Shown: positions 12,670 through 25,503, counted from the stretch's first letter. The stretch is 64,000 nucleotides of DNA from Rhinopomastus cyanomelas (GCA_013400115.1 VXBP01000347.1:206899-270898); one strand, 5' to 3'. Numbers and translations: made by a program. The notes: generated by a model from the sequence alone, not told the origin.

Positions 12670-13052
12670 AAAGTCTGAGGGAGCTGGGTCTCTTGAGCTT
12701 GAAGAATTAGGGGTGACATCATTAATGTCTACAAATATGTGAGGGGTGGGTGTCAGGAGAATGGAGCCAGGCTGTGCTCAATGTCATCCAGTGATAGGAC
12801 AAGGGGCAATGGGTGTGAGATGGAACAGAGGAGGTTCCACATCAATATGAGCAGGAACTTCTTCCCAGTGAGGGTGACAGAGCACAGGAAGGGGCTGCCC
12901 AGGGCAGTTGTGGAGTCTCCTTCTCTGGAGATATTTAAAACCTGCCTGGACATGTTCCTGTGCAACTGGATCTAGGTGATCCTGCTGTGGTGGGGGCATT
13001 GGACTAGATGATCTTTCAAGGTCCTTTCCAATCCCTGATGTTCTGTGATATA
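12670..13052 (+). repeat. CR1 LINE 3' fragment
   Basis: Sense CR1 of about 380 bp, from the ORF2 end (gagctgggtctcttgagctt) to the tail (aggtcctttccaatccctga). Intergenic. Confidence 0.93.
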
Positions 13053-13999
13053 CACCGCATTAAACTTTAGATAGAGCCTGCATCTACTGAACGTAACAAC
13101 AAGCGTTTAACCCTTCTACATAATCACAAGTGAGGGGCTTGGCTTTTTAATGCTTTAATAGCATTTTACCATTTTTAAAGCCAGTAGTAAACCTTAACCA
13201 GCTGCAAAAAAACTCCTGTTGGTCACACCTCCATAAATTGGGCTGTTTCTAAACCAAGTGTATAGTGCTGTCCTTTGGAGAAATTCTGGCTTCAGATGCA
13301 AAACTCCACATTTGCACAACAACAAACGATCCTAAACTTGTACCACTGCTTCTTGGCAATCAGAAATATAAAAGTTCTTTGGACTTTGTGCTGATTAAGC
13401 CACATCTGATAAGGATACAGAGAGACCAAGAGAGTGTTAAATACCTGTTAATGTTTAACTGATAATAATTCTGCCCCCAGTTTCTGTTTGGTGATAGCCT
13501 TCCTTCCTTATTCAGAAGGCAAACAGACAGCTTGAAAGAGTAGCTGGCTTACATTTTCAAAAGGAAAGGATTATTGCTTACAATAGTTATCTTTGTTTCC
13601 TGGCAAGTCTTTAGCTGGTAACGTTCTAGGCTTCTCTGCAACGAACACCCTCCATTACTGACACGTCCATTCCTGTATTTATTTTTAAAACACACTGTTC
13701 CCCTCCTTTTCTGTGTTAGTTTTCTGACATCACCACTCATGTTCGTAAATATTTGAATCCCGTGCAACCCGAGTGAATTGCAAAAGCAAACCACATCCAA
13801 ACTACCCTGTTAGGAACAACCATCAAGTGCTGACATTTGGAGTCAATTCCACTATAATCTGCAGTGAATGCAAAGCCCAGCTCAGTTCACTTAATGCACT
13901 CATTTTGATTGCAGCACTAGATCAGAACAATATTTTTCTTTAAACAGAATAAATACGTGAGTAAAAGTTTTTGCTTCATTTATAGCTGCTGCTAGTGAT

Positions 14000-14118
14000 T
14001 AAAACTTGCCTGGATGTGTTCCTGTGTGACTTGGTCTGGGTGATCCTGCTCTAGCAGGGGGATTGCACTAGATGATCTTTCCAGGTCCCTTCCAATCCCT
14101 AATGTTCTGTGATTCCAC
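14000..14118 (+). repeat. CR1 LINE 3' end
   Basis: Sense CR1 tail (tgtgacttggtctgggtgat to aatgttctgtgattcc). Confidence 0.9.
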
Positions 14119-14559
14119 TTATTAAACACAGTGGCTCATAATTCAGTTTATAAGTGGAACTACAGGGAACAAGAAAAAGCAGTTAACTCTGCTCAGAGCA
14201 ATTAAACAAAGAAGAGATTCTTTCAAACAGCACCGAAACAATGAGCTGTAAACTTTAAGGGAGGAATTTGGCTTTTTTTTTTCCTATCAGGCCATTGTTA
14301 CCCCACAGCTGTGTCACACTGCAGTTCCTCTGGAAGGAGGAAATAATTGTATGCTCCTCCTAAAACCTGCAGTTAGTAATGAAAACCTCACCTGACAGAC
14401 CTTCAAGTTTCATATTAAAGTCTAACCTTGGAAAACTGAAAGCATTTAAAAAACATTTAAAAATTAGAGTATACATAGAAAAGTAAGATGTATTTTAGAG
14501 ACTCATATTTCAACAGTTAACAAGGAAGTACCACCACGGTGTTCTCAGTAAACATTTTC

Positions 14560-14682
14560 TTCTCTGGAGACATTTAAAACCCTCTGGGATATGTTCCTGT
14601 GTGACTTGATCTAGATGGTCCTGCTGTGGCAGGGGGATTGGACTAGATGATCCCTTCCAATCCCTGATGTTCTGTCATCTCT
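14560..14682 (+). repeat. CR1 LINE 3' end
   Basis: Sense CR1 tail with a small internal deletion: gatgatcccttccaatccct lacks the usual 'ctttgaggt'. Confidence 0.87.
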
Positions 14683-15821
14683 AGCATTTATCAGGGGTGG
14701 CATAAGCCCAATTCATACTAAAATTTTAATACTTACCCATATTTGCTGATCATGGGCTCAAACTCCTAGTTCCAAACCACGAGGACTCATGACAGATCTC
14801 TCCACACAAGAATTTCAGGTATCACCTTTTATATTAATCTCTTTCCCGGTGCCACATCTTGGTTACACCTCAATGAAAACTTACTATTTTATAATCCATC
14901 CGAGTATTTGTTAATCAACAGGTTTCTGTGGGGTTTTTTTGGCAGTTCCCATCCCCAAATGCTTCAAAAAGTAATTCTTAACACAACTGAACCAGAAGTG
15001 CTTCGTCTTTGAAGTGTCATCTCACCTAATCTGCAGCTACCAGGAACATCCTTGTACACCAACATCACTCGTCTATTTATAAGATCTCAGCTTGCAAGTT
15101 ACTCCAAAACAGCAATGAAGCTTCACAAGAGTCACCCCAAATTGCATATTTACACTATAAACAACTTCTACCCCCTCTGCAGCTTTGCCTCAGTAGTTTA
15201 ACAGAGATCTTTTTAGAGCACCCTTACAAACACAAGTATTGCACTGGCATCAGGAAAATTCACAGTAAGGCAGACGTCCAGACCTTGGTAGAACAGTGCA
15301 AGAGCTTTTCATTGTGCAAGAGTTTTTTTACCAAAACATTCCCAGGTTGATAAAAAATGTAAAACCCCTTTATATTACAGGCTGCACTGATTTCTCTGGG
15401 AATCAGGTGTTTTTCCTCCCTGGCTGAATTCTTACTTTTGAAGAGAAGTAACTTATGTTTAGAAATTATGAAAAATATCCACAAAAAACTCTCCAGACCA
15501 GCGCTGGAATAGGTGGGTTTGGCAGAAACACGGCTCTGCGAGTCCATTCCACACACAGTCCACAGGGGTTGCAGAGGTTATTCCAAAATGAGAGGATCCT
15601 ATTGCAGGGCGTGGGGAATTCTCTTTCCATAACTTGCAGCGCTTCTCCCACTTTGCATCTTCAACAAATCCTAAAGACAATACATTAAGAAAAGGTTACT
15701 CCAAAACAGTCTTTGGAAAAAAAAACCCCTCATGTAAAGCTTTCAGCTGTTACTTGAAGGCAGTCTTAGGTGTATTTTTACCTCATTTTTAACAGCCAGT
15801 TGGGATCCACATAAAAGACCC

Positions 15822-15898
15822 TTTGTGGTTGACTGGGGTGGTTGGACTAGATGCCCTTTAAACATCCCTTCCAACCCAAACCATTCTGTGATTCTATT
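15822..15898 (+). repeat. CR1 LINE 3' end, divergent subfamily
   Basis: Short sense CR1 tail (catcccttccaacccaaacc, then attctgtgattctat), diverged from the main subfamily in this window. Confidence 0.75.
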
Positions 15899-16499
15899 GC
15901 CTGTCAAATCAACAGCCCATCTCCAGTGGTGACCAGGTGTGGACAGCTCAGTAAGGGCATAAGAATACAGCACAGGAGTGGTATCTCCTCAGGCTATCTC
16001 AGCTGTCACTAACTGCTCCAGGTTTGCTTGAGCACCTCTTCTATTTCTTCCACCAGCTTTTTGAATCAATACATTGCTACCTGTCACGCTTTCCCATGAC
16101 AAACAATCCCACACTTTAGCTACGCTGCATGTGACAACTTGTTGGTTCCTGCTTGGTCTTGGGAAAGGCATTCCCTGGGTGCCTTTTCCATACCACTCAT
16201 GACTGTATAAACCTCTACAATACTACATACTCTGCATCTCTTCAGCCTCAAAGATCCTATCTACTTGTAATTCCTTTAATTTATCTGTAGGTTTTGAATT
16301 CTCACCCTTCTCACTCATTCCTATCTAATTTGTAGGACAGGAAATCAGAACAGCATGCTGCAACTCCATGAACAGCTGTCTGATGGTACTTCTGAAGCAG
16401 AGAACCATCTAAAGGGACAAGAATACGTAAGTTCTTTCTGTAAAGAAGCTCCCTTGTTCAGGCAACAGTTCATTTTACAAACACTTACCTTTCCCATTG

Positions 16500-16603
16500 T
16501 AAATATATATATTTAAATATATCTATATTTTAAATATATCTATTTAAAATGTAAAAAATATATTTTATATATATATATTATATATATATTTATATATATA
16601 AAA
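16500..16603. repeat. (TA)n-rich, self-complementary AT tract
   Basis: About 100 bases of nearly pure A/T with alternating TATATA runs interrupted by TTTAAA blocks. It could extrude as a cruciform and is likely length-variable. No gene signal. Confidence 0.9.
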
Positions 16604-18566
16604 GGGGGACCTGAAGTTATTGCTCAAGAAGCTCTTCTAATGGCCAGTAGTGGGGGGGAGGGCCAGGACAATTGTTGAGGTTTGTTTAAAGATGGTTTGG
16701 GAGTTTTCTCGGTGTGGTCTTCCGTTGTGGTTTTGGTTGGTCGGGTTGGGGTTCTTTTGTGGTGGTGGTGGTTTTTTCCCCTTCCTCTTCCTTGACAGTA
16801 TCTGCCCAAACATGTTTAACTTGTTTGGTTGAGTTCATAAATATCTCCAGATGGGGAGAGGACCTATCAGCAAAGGCTGATCTGATTCAGACAGTTGGCT
16901 ATGAGACAACAGAACATATTTTGGGTGGGCTTACTTCAAAAGGGAACCCCGGACTAATCTTGGAGGCACCTTGAGAGCTAAAACCAGAGGCTTGTGGTGA
17001 GGGATCCTACACACTCTTAAACACACGTTACAAATACATTGCCATACATGTTTAAAACAACTCCTCTACATTCCCTCTGCCTTGGTTCCTTCGGAATGAC
17101 AATTAGTCATACAATTGTACCAAAGTCTGTTAGCACTGGAAGCTGCTGTTTGCTTGGAAAAGCCTCTAACAAAGCCCTCTGTGCATCTGCCTCTATACTT
17201 AATAGACCTAATTATCTCTAATTGAAATCAGTAACATGGACAACTTGAAATATTCCAGAATAATGGGTGACTTCCACAGCTAGAAATTGATTAGAGCCAA
17301 TGACACAGCAGCATGTGCATCATGGAAGCAGGACCACCTACATGATGGCAGAGATATCACCTACTGAACTCAACACCTCTGCTCGCATCACAGGCATTTA
17401 GCAAATGTCCTTTATTCCCTGCAAACATGCATCTCCGTCAGTTCCAAATCCACTTCGAAAGTCTGAAAAGAGTGACCTGTTTTCAACAGCCTGTTTTCTA
17501 ATTAGTTATAGTTAATTATAAACTAAACAGCAGTTAGCCTTCTGAAGCCATATTGCTGCTGCTCTTATTCCACGTCCTACAAGTTTTCTATTAAGGAACA
17601 GCTCTCCATGTCATATCTCCCTACAGTTAGCACTTCCTCTCAAGAAAATTCTGTGGCTTTCGTGAAGGAAGATTATTTCCACGGGAACTTTTCTGTAAGC
17701 TGTCAGTAGCTTCAAGCATTTGAAGGAGCAGCAAAAAAAACTGACCTTGTATGCAAGTTAATTCAGGACTGCGACACACTGAGGATCCTGGAACAGCTCA
17801 GACAGAGTTTATCCAGAAAAGGATTTTAGGTAGTGAAGCGGAAGCTTGACATTGTTCATTGCCAAGGCCCTTAAGGGTGTTTTTCTTCTTAAAAAACCCT
17901 GTCATATTAGCGAACACACCAGGGATGTTTTGGGAGTCCTGATGATCTGCCGTGATGTTTCCAAGTTGGACCCAGACTCTCTTCTCAACTAGACTGCAGC
18001 ACAGCTTTTTCAGGTGACCGAGGTTAAACAAGCAGTTTAACTATCGATTGCATCCATGACTTTGCAACAGTTAGCCACAGCTCTGCCCCTACCTTACATA
18101 CTGGTCAGTGTTTTACATCGCCTGCTGTTCTCCAAGAAAAAATCATTTCATGTTGCTAAAGACTCAGGTGCATCACCCCACACTTCGTTGTGGTGACACT
18201 TAGTTACCGTTGGAACCAGCTCACAAGCTACGTTTCTGTCCATCAGATCTCATGGGAAGCTCTCTGTACCCCAACTCCATCGTGGTGACCCCGCTATAAC
18301 CCAGCTGGCCTTTTCCATTCGTGTGTGTTGACCTCGGGGACATGCCTCTCACGGATTTCTACCACTACCCGAACCGACAAGGAGTCCCCACAACCTCTCA
18401 GACGGCAGCGAGCGATCTGGCGTAACAAGATTTTAACCCGGCTCAGAGTTTTCTCAAGTTCTAGACAAAGTTTCCTCTTCCTTCAGCGTCCCTTTCTCTG
18501 GAGGCCCCGGCCCAGCCCTAGGGCCCGCTCTGGGACTGGCCTTCCCGCGGCCCCGGCACCTGCCTC

Positions 18567-18914
18567 TCACCTGCTGCCGTCGGCGGGGCGGCCCCACGGG
18601 CCCCCTGCGCGCTGCAGCTCCAGGTCGGCGGCGGCGCTGGCGCGGGGTCGCGTCGCGGGGGCGAAGGCAGAGAGGCGGCGGCTCAGGCCGTGCACCAGCC
18701 CCCGCAGCAGACTGTCCCCGCGGCCCTTGGGCAGCGCCAGCCCCACGTCGTCGCGCAGCTCCTCGGGCGGCACCTCCAGGTTCCCCGCGTACCAGAACAC
18801 CCACCACACGAGGCTGAGGAAGATGCCGATGCCGCCCGCGTAGATGAGCAGGTCGGAGAAGAACACGTCGGCGAACACGCCCGCCAGCAGCACCGCCAGC
18901 CCCAGCGCGTCNGC
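18567..18914 (-). CDS. TMEM238-family small membrane protein, N-terminus missing at an N
   Basis: The minus strand reads a frame ending at a TGA at 18567-18569. It contains LGLAVLLAGVFADVFF, then SDLLIYAGGIGIFLSLVWW and VFWYAGNLEVPPEEL, then a basic tail (RGLVHGLSRRLSAF). The FSDLLIYxG...SLVWWVFWYxGN(L/I)EV core is the signature of the TMEM238 / TMEM238L family: two helices with a short extracytosolic loop, function unknown. The first helix should begin just upstream, but a single N at 18912 sits exactly there. The frame beyond it (EAAREG) is not hydrophobic, so the start codon and half of helix 1 are probably lost in a collapsed assembly gap. The stop overlaps a possible donor (AGCAG|gtgaga), so a further exon cannot be excluded, although family members known to me are single-exon. 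Which paralog it is cannot be settled here. Confidence 0.7.
   Translation of the reverse strand, partial: XDALGLAVLLAGVFADVFFSDLLIYAGGIGIFLSLVWWVFWYAGNLEVPPEELRDDVGLALPKGRGDSLLRGLVHGLSRRLSAFAPATRPRASAAADLELQRAGGPWGRPADGSR
18912..18912. other. Ambiguous base N, probable collapsed gap
   Basis: The only N in the window lies in a run of very high GC, exactly where the TMEM238-like protein loses homology. Its true length may be more than one base. Confidence 0.8.
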
Positions 18915-19629
18915 CCCCTCGCGAGCGGCTTCGGCCCCGCCCAGCGGCCGCTGAGGGGAGCGCGGGCTTCGCCTCAGCCCTGCGGCGCCCCCGCGGCGGT
19001 GACTCGCGTAGCTCAGGCTACTCGGGGGTGTCCGCGTCCTGTCCCTGAGCCGGCCTCGCGCCGCCGGTGGTGCGGGGCGCCCCCAAAGGACTCCGGTTCG
19101 GAAAGAGCAGCGGGAGCGGGCGTTCAGAGTCGTTGGCCTGCAGCGACCCTCAGCACTCGGCGGGGCCGAGGCCCTCCCTTGGCGAGGGGCAGTCACCGCT
19201 GTTGTCGTGTGCAAGGTGAGCGCAGGGTCACCTGTGAAGGGCAGTGAGGGCTTCGCCTGAAGACAGCCCCAGAGGGAGGCACTCAGCAAACGGCGGGCTT
19301 GCGATGGATGCATGTGGTTTAGACCCCCACACTCAGGAGAGGAGGCAGCCATCAGCACACAGCAGAGATTTGCCTGAAGACAGGCGAGACAAAAATTCCA
19401 GCAAGTTAAACGCAAAACGTTATGCAAAACGGACGACAGGATTTCAGTTCATGCTCGTGTCAGTTAATGGCCTGGTACACGTGATTCTGTGATACCATCT
19501 CAGACTCCCATGGCCTTAAGAACTGCTTATTCATTAAAAAATGTTTATGATATAATAGAACAAGAGGTCGCAGATTACAGGAAGTTGACCCCATGGATCA
19601 AGCAGAATCTTTGAGTATCTTTTAGCTTC

Positions 19630-20118
19630 CTTCACCACTTGTTCTGGGCCCCCTCAGTTCAAGAAAGACATGGAACTGCTGGAGAGTCCAGTGCAGAGGA
19701 AAAAGGATGGTGAAGGAAGTAGAGCACCTCCCTTATGAGGAAAGACTGAGGGAGCTGGATCTCTTGAGCTTGGAGGAGACTCAGGGGTGACCTCATGAAT
19801 GTCTATAAATATGTGAGGGGTGGGTGTCAGGAGGATGGAGCCAGGCTCTGCTCAATGATATCTAATGATAGGACAAGGGGCAATGGGTGTCAGCTGGAAC
19901 ATGGGAGGTTCCATATAAATATCAGAAAGAACGTCTTCCCAGTGAGGGTGATGGAGCCCTGGAACAGGCTGCCCAGGGTGGTTGTGGAGTCTCCTCCTCT
20001 GGAGAAGTTTAAAACCTGCCTGGATCTGTTCCTGTATGACTTGGTCTAGGTTGTAGTGGGGGGGATTGGACTAGATGATCTTTGGAGGTCCCTTCCAATC
20101 CCTGATATTCTGTGACTG
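19630..20118 (+). repeat. CR1 LINE 3' fragment, about 490 bp
   Basis: Sense CR1. The ORF2 end is still open for 84 codons (NVYKYVRGGCQEDGARLCSM), followed by the tail at 20080-20118. Confidence 0.93.
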
Positions 20119-20787
20119 TGTGTGTTACCACCCAACTACTTTCTGGGTAGCAAATCTTTTGATGCAGGATGTCTTAAACAGGAGACGAAGTAGGATTTTT
20201 TTAACTTTGCACATCAGGCTATTTACATACAATTGATTGGTATCACTCTCTTAAAACCTTTTCCCTATTTGGATTTGAGTGTAATACTGCAAATAAAGAT
20301 TTTTAATTGCCACTACGACTTCATATACTGCCTTGTAGTCTCACTCTGGAAAGAATGTAAAGTAATCATACAGAAAGCAACAGTGTGGATTTTTCTTTAT
20401 TTAAAGGGAGATTCCACTTAGCAGGCACACCCTTATTAACTCCTTTGGTGCTTTTCAGATGGAAAAAGCCCACCAGCACGTGTGGATAACCTTGACTGTT
20501 CTGGCAGCAGAAATAAACCCCCAAAGTGAAGGTAAGGAGATTTTGCTTCATGCCATAAAGTAGTCAAAGCATACATTTTAAATCATATGTCAAACAGGTG
20601 CTGCTTTGCTTTGTATGCTGCTTGCTTCCAGGCCCAAGCTGTGTTTCAAAAGGAAGTCACTTAGGCTTCTCAGCTTTTCCTGGAATGGTCCCCTTCCCTG
20701 CCTTCTGACACTTAAAAACCTGTAGTGGTTTTCATTTGGGACAGGAAAACATAAAAGGTTTGAAGTAAAGCCTATTATGATCATGCA

Positions 20788-20793
20788 TTTATT
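20788..20793 (-). terminator. RSL1D1: Candidate polyadenylation signal of RSL1D1
   Basis: AATAAA on the minus strand about 150 bases past the RSL1D1 stop codon. It is the nearest canonical signal. A further one lies near 20398, so alternative 3' ends are possible. Confidence 0.55.
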
Positions 20794-20940
20794 TGTTCCA
20801 GCTCATCAGTTAAAAGGAAATGCAAGTGAGAAATTCTGCTGGGGTCAGATTTTCTTAAGACAGTAGTTTACTTCATCAGGGTGTATGTTTACTAAAAAGA
20901 CAATACTGAATGACTATAAATGTGATAAAACAAACAACAC

Positions 20941-23900
20941 TCATGCCGACCGTGGCCTGGGTATTTTCTTTGACGCTTGCTTTGGTGTTTTTGAAGGCTT
21001 CTTGCCTGACTGTAATGATTTCCCAGATTTGGGTGTTGAAAAAGACTTTGCTTCAGGCTTTTTCAGAGTCTTTTTAATCTCTTTTACGGCTTCTTTTGGC
21101 ATGCTGAGCTGCTTGACTTTTTTCTGTTTGGGTGATGTCTGTGCAGCTGCACTCTCTTCTGTGACTTCACGTTTTGCTTTCGGAGTCTCCAGAGCTTGAG
21201 GTTGTTTCTTTCTCTTCCTAGGAGATGCTTTAGTTTTCTTAGCCAAGTTGTCACCTTTTCCTGGCTTTGGTTCCATTTTCTGTATTGAAAACAGGTAAAA
21301 AACCATTAACATTACTTGATTAAGCTGCTTCTCCATGGTTTACCCATTACCCATGACTTTGAGCTTACTATGTGATCTAGACAAACAGGTAGAATAAACA
21401 TAATTGCTGCTATTCAGAACAAAATCTGTAAAAATGAAAAAAAAAGACACCACTGGCTTCCTTTGTAAGAGGGTTTAAATAAGAAAGTAAAAGCACTGAA
21501 AACCGAAACACCCCAAAACTATCCACCTCCCCCCTCCTGCTCTACTTTTTGTTTTCACAATGCATTAATAAAAACTCCAGTTGACTTCTCATGTGCTAAC
21601 GTGCACTGTTTCGTATAGAGAATGATTTAAACAGTTCAAAGTCTTTGAGTTTAACTGAAATGTTAAACAATTACCTTCTCTCCATCTAAGACGGTTGTCT
21701 GAATAGGCACCAGCTGTGGGATTTCTTCATCATCATGATCACCTGGTTCTTGGGCTACTTCTGCTTTTTCTTTTTTTGCCAGCTCCTGGGCTGGGGCAGC
21801 AGCATTAATTTCAGGTGCCAAACTGACCTGACTTGACTTGGGTTTTTTAGTGGCCGCCTTCTTCTTCTTCTTTGCTTTCTGGTTCTTTCCTTTCTAGAAT
21901 TAATTGGAAGTACATGTCAGACAAATCTCCACCGCATTTCTAAATGTGTAATTATTAGAACACAGTTCAAAATAAGACAGTCTAGCAACACTAATTCAAA
22001 TGCTGTTGTTTAGTAGACCTGGGCTGGCTGCATCTAAAATGCACAGACATTTATTACTTACAGAAGTTTATTACAAATAGCTCCTAGACATCAGGATTAC
22101 ATTTTTTAAGTCGGATAGATATGCCTCAAATTTACTTCAGACAAAAGAACAGAACTCGGTACAAAGGAACAGCTAATTCTTTTTTTAAAAGTAGGTGTGT
22201 GTCCCTGTGTGCGTGCAAATATATGAGCTCGTGAGTTACTCAGATGCTGCTGATATGCAGACAAAAAACACACGTGGAGTGTTTTAATCCACAGATACGT
22301 TCATCAGTGTGTTTTCAGGAGGCACAAATGAATGACCAAAACAACCCAAAACTTCTAAGCATGAATCTCAGCTCCCTACAGTTTATTACTACAAACACTT
22401 AATTATTGCCAGGCTGCTTTACAGCCCCTCAGCGAGTTCCCGTGATTTGGTCACGAATCTGAAACCCTCTCAGCCAGGAACCTAACCCATTCGTAGCCTT
22501 AAATGCCTGGGACTAGCTGCCAAAATGTTTAAGCCCAACACATGTGACGCTGGAACGCGTAAGAAGTGGCCAAACAACTAGTCGTTCCCACGTGGTTTAT
22601 GGAAAGCTTGAAGAATTTTGTTTTTTCTTTTACCTTTAATTCCTTCTTTTTGGGAGTTGGTTGTCTGTCAAGCTCATCCAAGTTGGACATATTTGCAGTA
22701 AAAATCGGAAGTGCAACTGACTTCATTGTTTTGAGGTGAAGAATTTTCACATTTTTCCAATTCTGCAGGAACAAAACCAGTAAGTTATGTACAAATAAGC
22801 AGGCTGTGTTATGCACCAACTTGATTTTTAATGCCATCAGTACCTTTGGTAACTTCTTAGCGATCACCTCAGCTGCTGCCATGATGTTCTCCAGTATCTC
22901 ATCAGCTTTCATGCCAGTGTGACCTACACGTGCTGTACTGAAATAAATTAAGAGCAATATTTATTTGTGGGCAAGTAAGCACACTTCATTATTACTTGTG
23001 TTGTCAAATCCAGATAATAAAAAGCCCATTTTAAAATTCATTTATAAAAGCCTGCAAGTATCAAATTACCCAACTTTCATGAAGGATGGCTGCCTATTGC
23101 AGAAGTCTTTTAAGACTTACCCATAAGAACCTTTCACAGAATCAAAGAACATTAGGAATTGGAAGGGACCTCGAAAGATCATCCAGTCCAATTCCCCTGA
23201 CACAGCAGCATCACCTAGACCAAAAACTACTAGTTTTTTCAACTGGTTAAGGTTTCTTCAGCAGGCTATGGTTCAAAACGGCTCACATCTGGAATGATGA
23301 CCCTTAAGGTCTCTTATTTACATGCTAATGGAGTAAAAATAACTATGCAACCATTCTTCGAGTGCAGTATTAGTCTGATCATACTTACTAAGAGCACCCT
23401 TTGTTTGTCACTGGGAGGGTAGTCCCCTGGATGTATTTATGTAGTTCCTTAGCAAGATTTTTGGCTTTCAGGTTTACAGATAAAGGTACTCTAAAAAAGA
23501 AAGGGAAGGGGGGGTGTTAAGAAGAGCACAGTAAAAAAGCAAGCAAGCAAAACCCCACTCCGAACCCAAACCACCCAAACCCAACTAAAAATAATCTAAT
23601 CTTTAAAAGATAATGCCACATGGACACACAGAATTTAAAGACCTACTTTTTCCTTTCATAAAAGTGTTTTCCTAGATGTGAGGGCAGGAGTCTTCTGATT
23701 CGGTCGTCAGACAGAAACAGATCGAATCTGTTCAGGAGGCGACGCTTTGCTTCAAACAGTTTGTACTCTTTTTTGAGAGTTTTGTAGGAGATGATCTGCA
23801 ATGCAAGTGACAGTTTAATCCCCACCGCTGAAAGCGCAGCCCAGAATACTCTGATCCACACAGAACTAACACGTGCAACTGAAGGTCTGTCGTGCTTCAT

Positions 23901-25503
23901 TAGTTTGGAACGCTGAAGACAAGCAACAGAAAAAGGATCTGGTAGTTTTTGTTTTAAGAATCACACAGGACAAGTCTCTTACCCAGCAGCCACAAATCAC
24001 CAAACAGAACTTAAGTACAGAGTAAAACCAGAATCAAAGTTACATACACAGAGAAGTTGTTTACTTTAGTTTTAATAGTGTAAACAATCCAGCTGCAAAT
24101 AACTCAAATATTCTGTGACACTGTGAGCTTCTCCAGTTGCGTACGCAAACCAAGTACTGAGCACCACTCCATCTGGCACTAAAGGTCCTGTTGCACATTA
24201 TTCTAAATAAATTTTGAAGTTTAAAAAACCCTACAGTTTGAATAGTCAGAAAAACCTTTACTGGAGATCATTAACTCAGAACTGCTGAGACAAGAGTATT
24301 AAACAGCAAGCGGCGACGGCTTTCCCTTCACGTTGGTTCAAGAAGACAAAAGTGACAGCACGTATTTACCATCACAGCTATCTCCTACCTGACTAACGCT
24401 TCTCACGCCGTTCTGGAGTAGAAGTTTCCTGTAGAGATTTTCAGTCTGTTCTGCTGATAGATTTGGTTCATCTCTTGTGAACAGGCAAACTTCAGCAGTT
24501 TCTGGACGAATGCCATGGGGCAGTGGTCTGCAATGAGAGTATGAGATGGAGCCGCTACGTTTAAGAGAAGGAAGTATTTTTTTTTCTTGAAGTAGTTTTA
24601 CACCGAGAGATCATCACCCTTTCACAAGGACTGCAGGGAAGCTGTGTACCTGCATTCGGTTATTTGTCGAGTACTAAATGTGCTCAGTGGAACGCGCACT
24701 TTCTGAAGCACACAGAGTTGTGCAAGTGAAACAATCCTACACCACGGCTCCAGTGAGACACACCACTGAACCCATGTCCTGCCAGGAGCTGTCAGCACAC
24801 AGCTCTTGGGAGCAGGAGGACCATCCACTGTCTCTTTACGCTGTGGCTACACCCAATCTTTACATAAACCTTTGAATACAAACTTTCTCAACGCAGCCTA
24901 GCAGCAGTTTGAGTGAAAACTCGTACTTTGCATTTGGGTGCCACAAGGAGGGCTCTTTCTTACGATTTAGTGGTGCATTAGGACAAGAAACGTGTTTCTC
25001 GTGCGTCAAGATGGAAGCACACACCTCGCAGATGCAAACCAACACAGCCGGTGCTGTGTGCGCACACAGCGGGCGCGCCCAGTCTCCCGTTACACCGCGA
25101 CAGAGCCAGAGCCGCCCCGGGACCCGCCAGCTCTCGCTCCCGGCCAGGCAACCGCGAGCCAAACCCCGGGAGCTCAGACTGGGCGCAGGGTCCTTCGCCG
25201 GCCGGAGGTCCCGCGCAGCCGCCGCAGCCGAGGCGCTTCCCTTACATTCGGATGATCTGAGAGACCCCCGGCACCTTCCACACCGTCACCAGCAGATGTA
25301 CGTGCTCGCTCTCGTTGAGCAGCAGCGCGTTCCCCTTGGCCTTGCTTCGGGCGAAGGCGAGAAGGGCCTCCACCGCCTTCTTAACCTGCAGCGGCACAGA
25401 CCGGACCCGGTGAGCTCGGCACCCGCCGAGTTAGTTCTTTCCCCCCCCGGCCCCGCGATGCCGATACCTGCGCCCGGTCCAGCCGCTCCTGCGGCTCCGC
25501 CAT
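20941..25503 (-). CDS. RSL1D1: RSL1D1, ribosomal L1 domain-containing protein 1
   Basis: RSL1D1 (CSIG) is a nucleolar protein with a ribosomal-L1 fold and a basic tail, linked to nucleolar integrity and senescence control. Nine coding exons are readable: 25503-25468, 25385-25246, 24527-24389, 23795-23647, 23490-23389, 22937-22844, 22762-22634, 21893-21675, 21279-20941. They sum to 1347 nt with all phases joining, giving 448 residues (human about 490). The start MAEPQERLDRAQ is followed by the L1 domain (about residues 13-262): ALLLNESEHVHLLVTVWK, EVCLFTRDEPN, SYKTLKKEYKLFEAKRRLL, RIRRLLPSHLGKHFYERKK, KSVALPIFTANMSN. The lysine-rich tail keeps EEIPQLVPI and LKKPEAKSFSTPKS, both close to human. 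The exon at 22844-22937 encodes the GHTGM segment matching GHVGM. Stop TGA at 20943-20941. Neighbour upstream on the same strand is GSPT1, as in human. Confidence 0.97.
23134..23225 (-). repeat. CR1 LINE 3' end
   Basis: Reverse CR1 tail (acattaggaattggaaggga) in an RSL1D1 intron. Confidence 0.88.

Larger units (their letters stand above)
13053..18480. other. Intergenic DNA between RRN3 and the TMEM238-like gene
   Basis: Apart from the CR1 tails listed at 14.0, 14.6 and 15.8 kb and the AT-rich tract at 16.5 kb, I recognise nothing here. Base composition is AT-rich. Open frames are short and lack recognisable motifs. About 16660-16800 is strongly G+T-rich on the plus strand (runs such as tgggggggaggg), which is unusual composition but not a known element. 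Confidence 0.6.
18480..19260 (-). promoter_or_regulatory. CpG island covering the TMEM238-like gene
   Basis: High-GC, CpG-rich block spanning the whole visible TMEM238-like coding sequence and a few hundred bases upstream on the minus strand. Drops sharply to AT-rich DNA on both sides. Confidence 0.7.

Noticed and set aside
24520..24620. C-box-like GTGATGA in an RSL1D1 intron, considered as a C/D snoRNA
   Set aside because: No D box at a suitable distance and no terminal stem.
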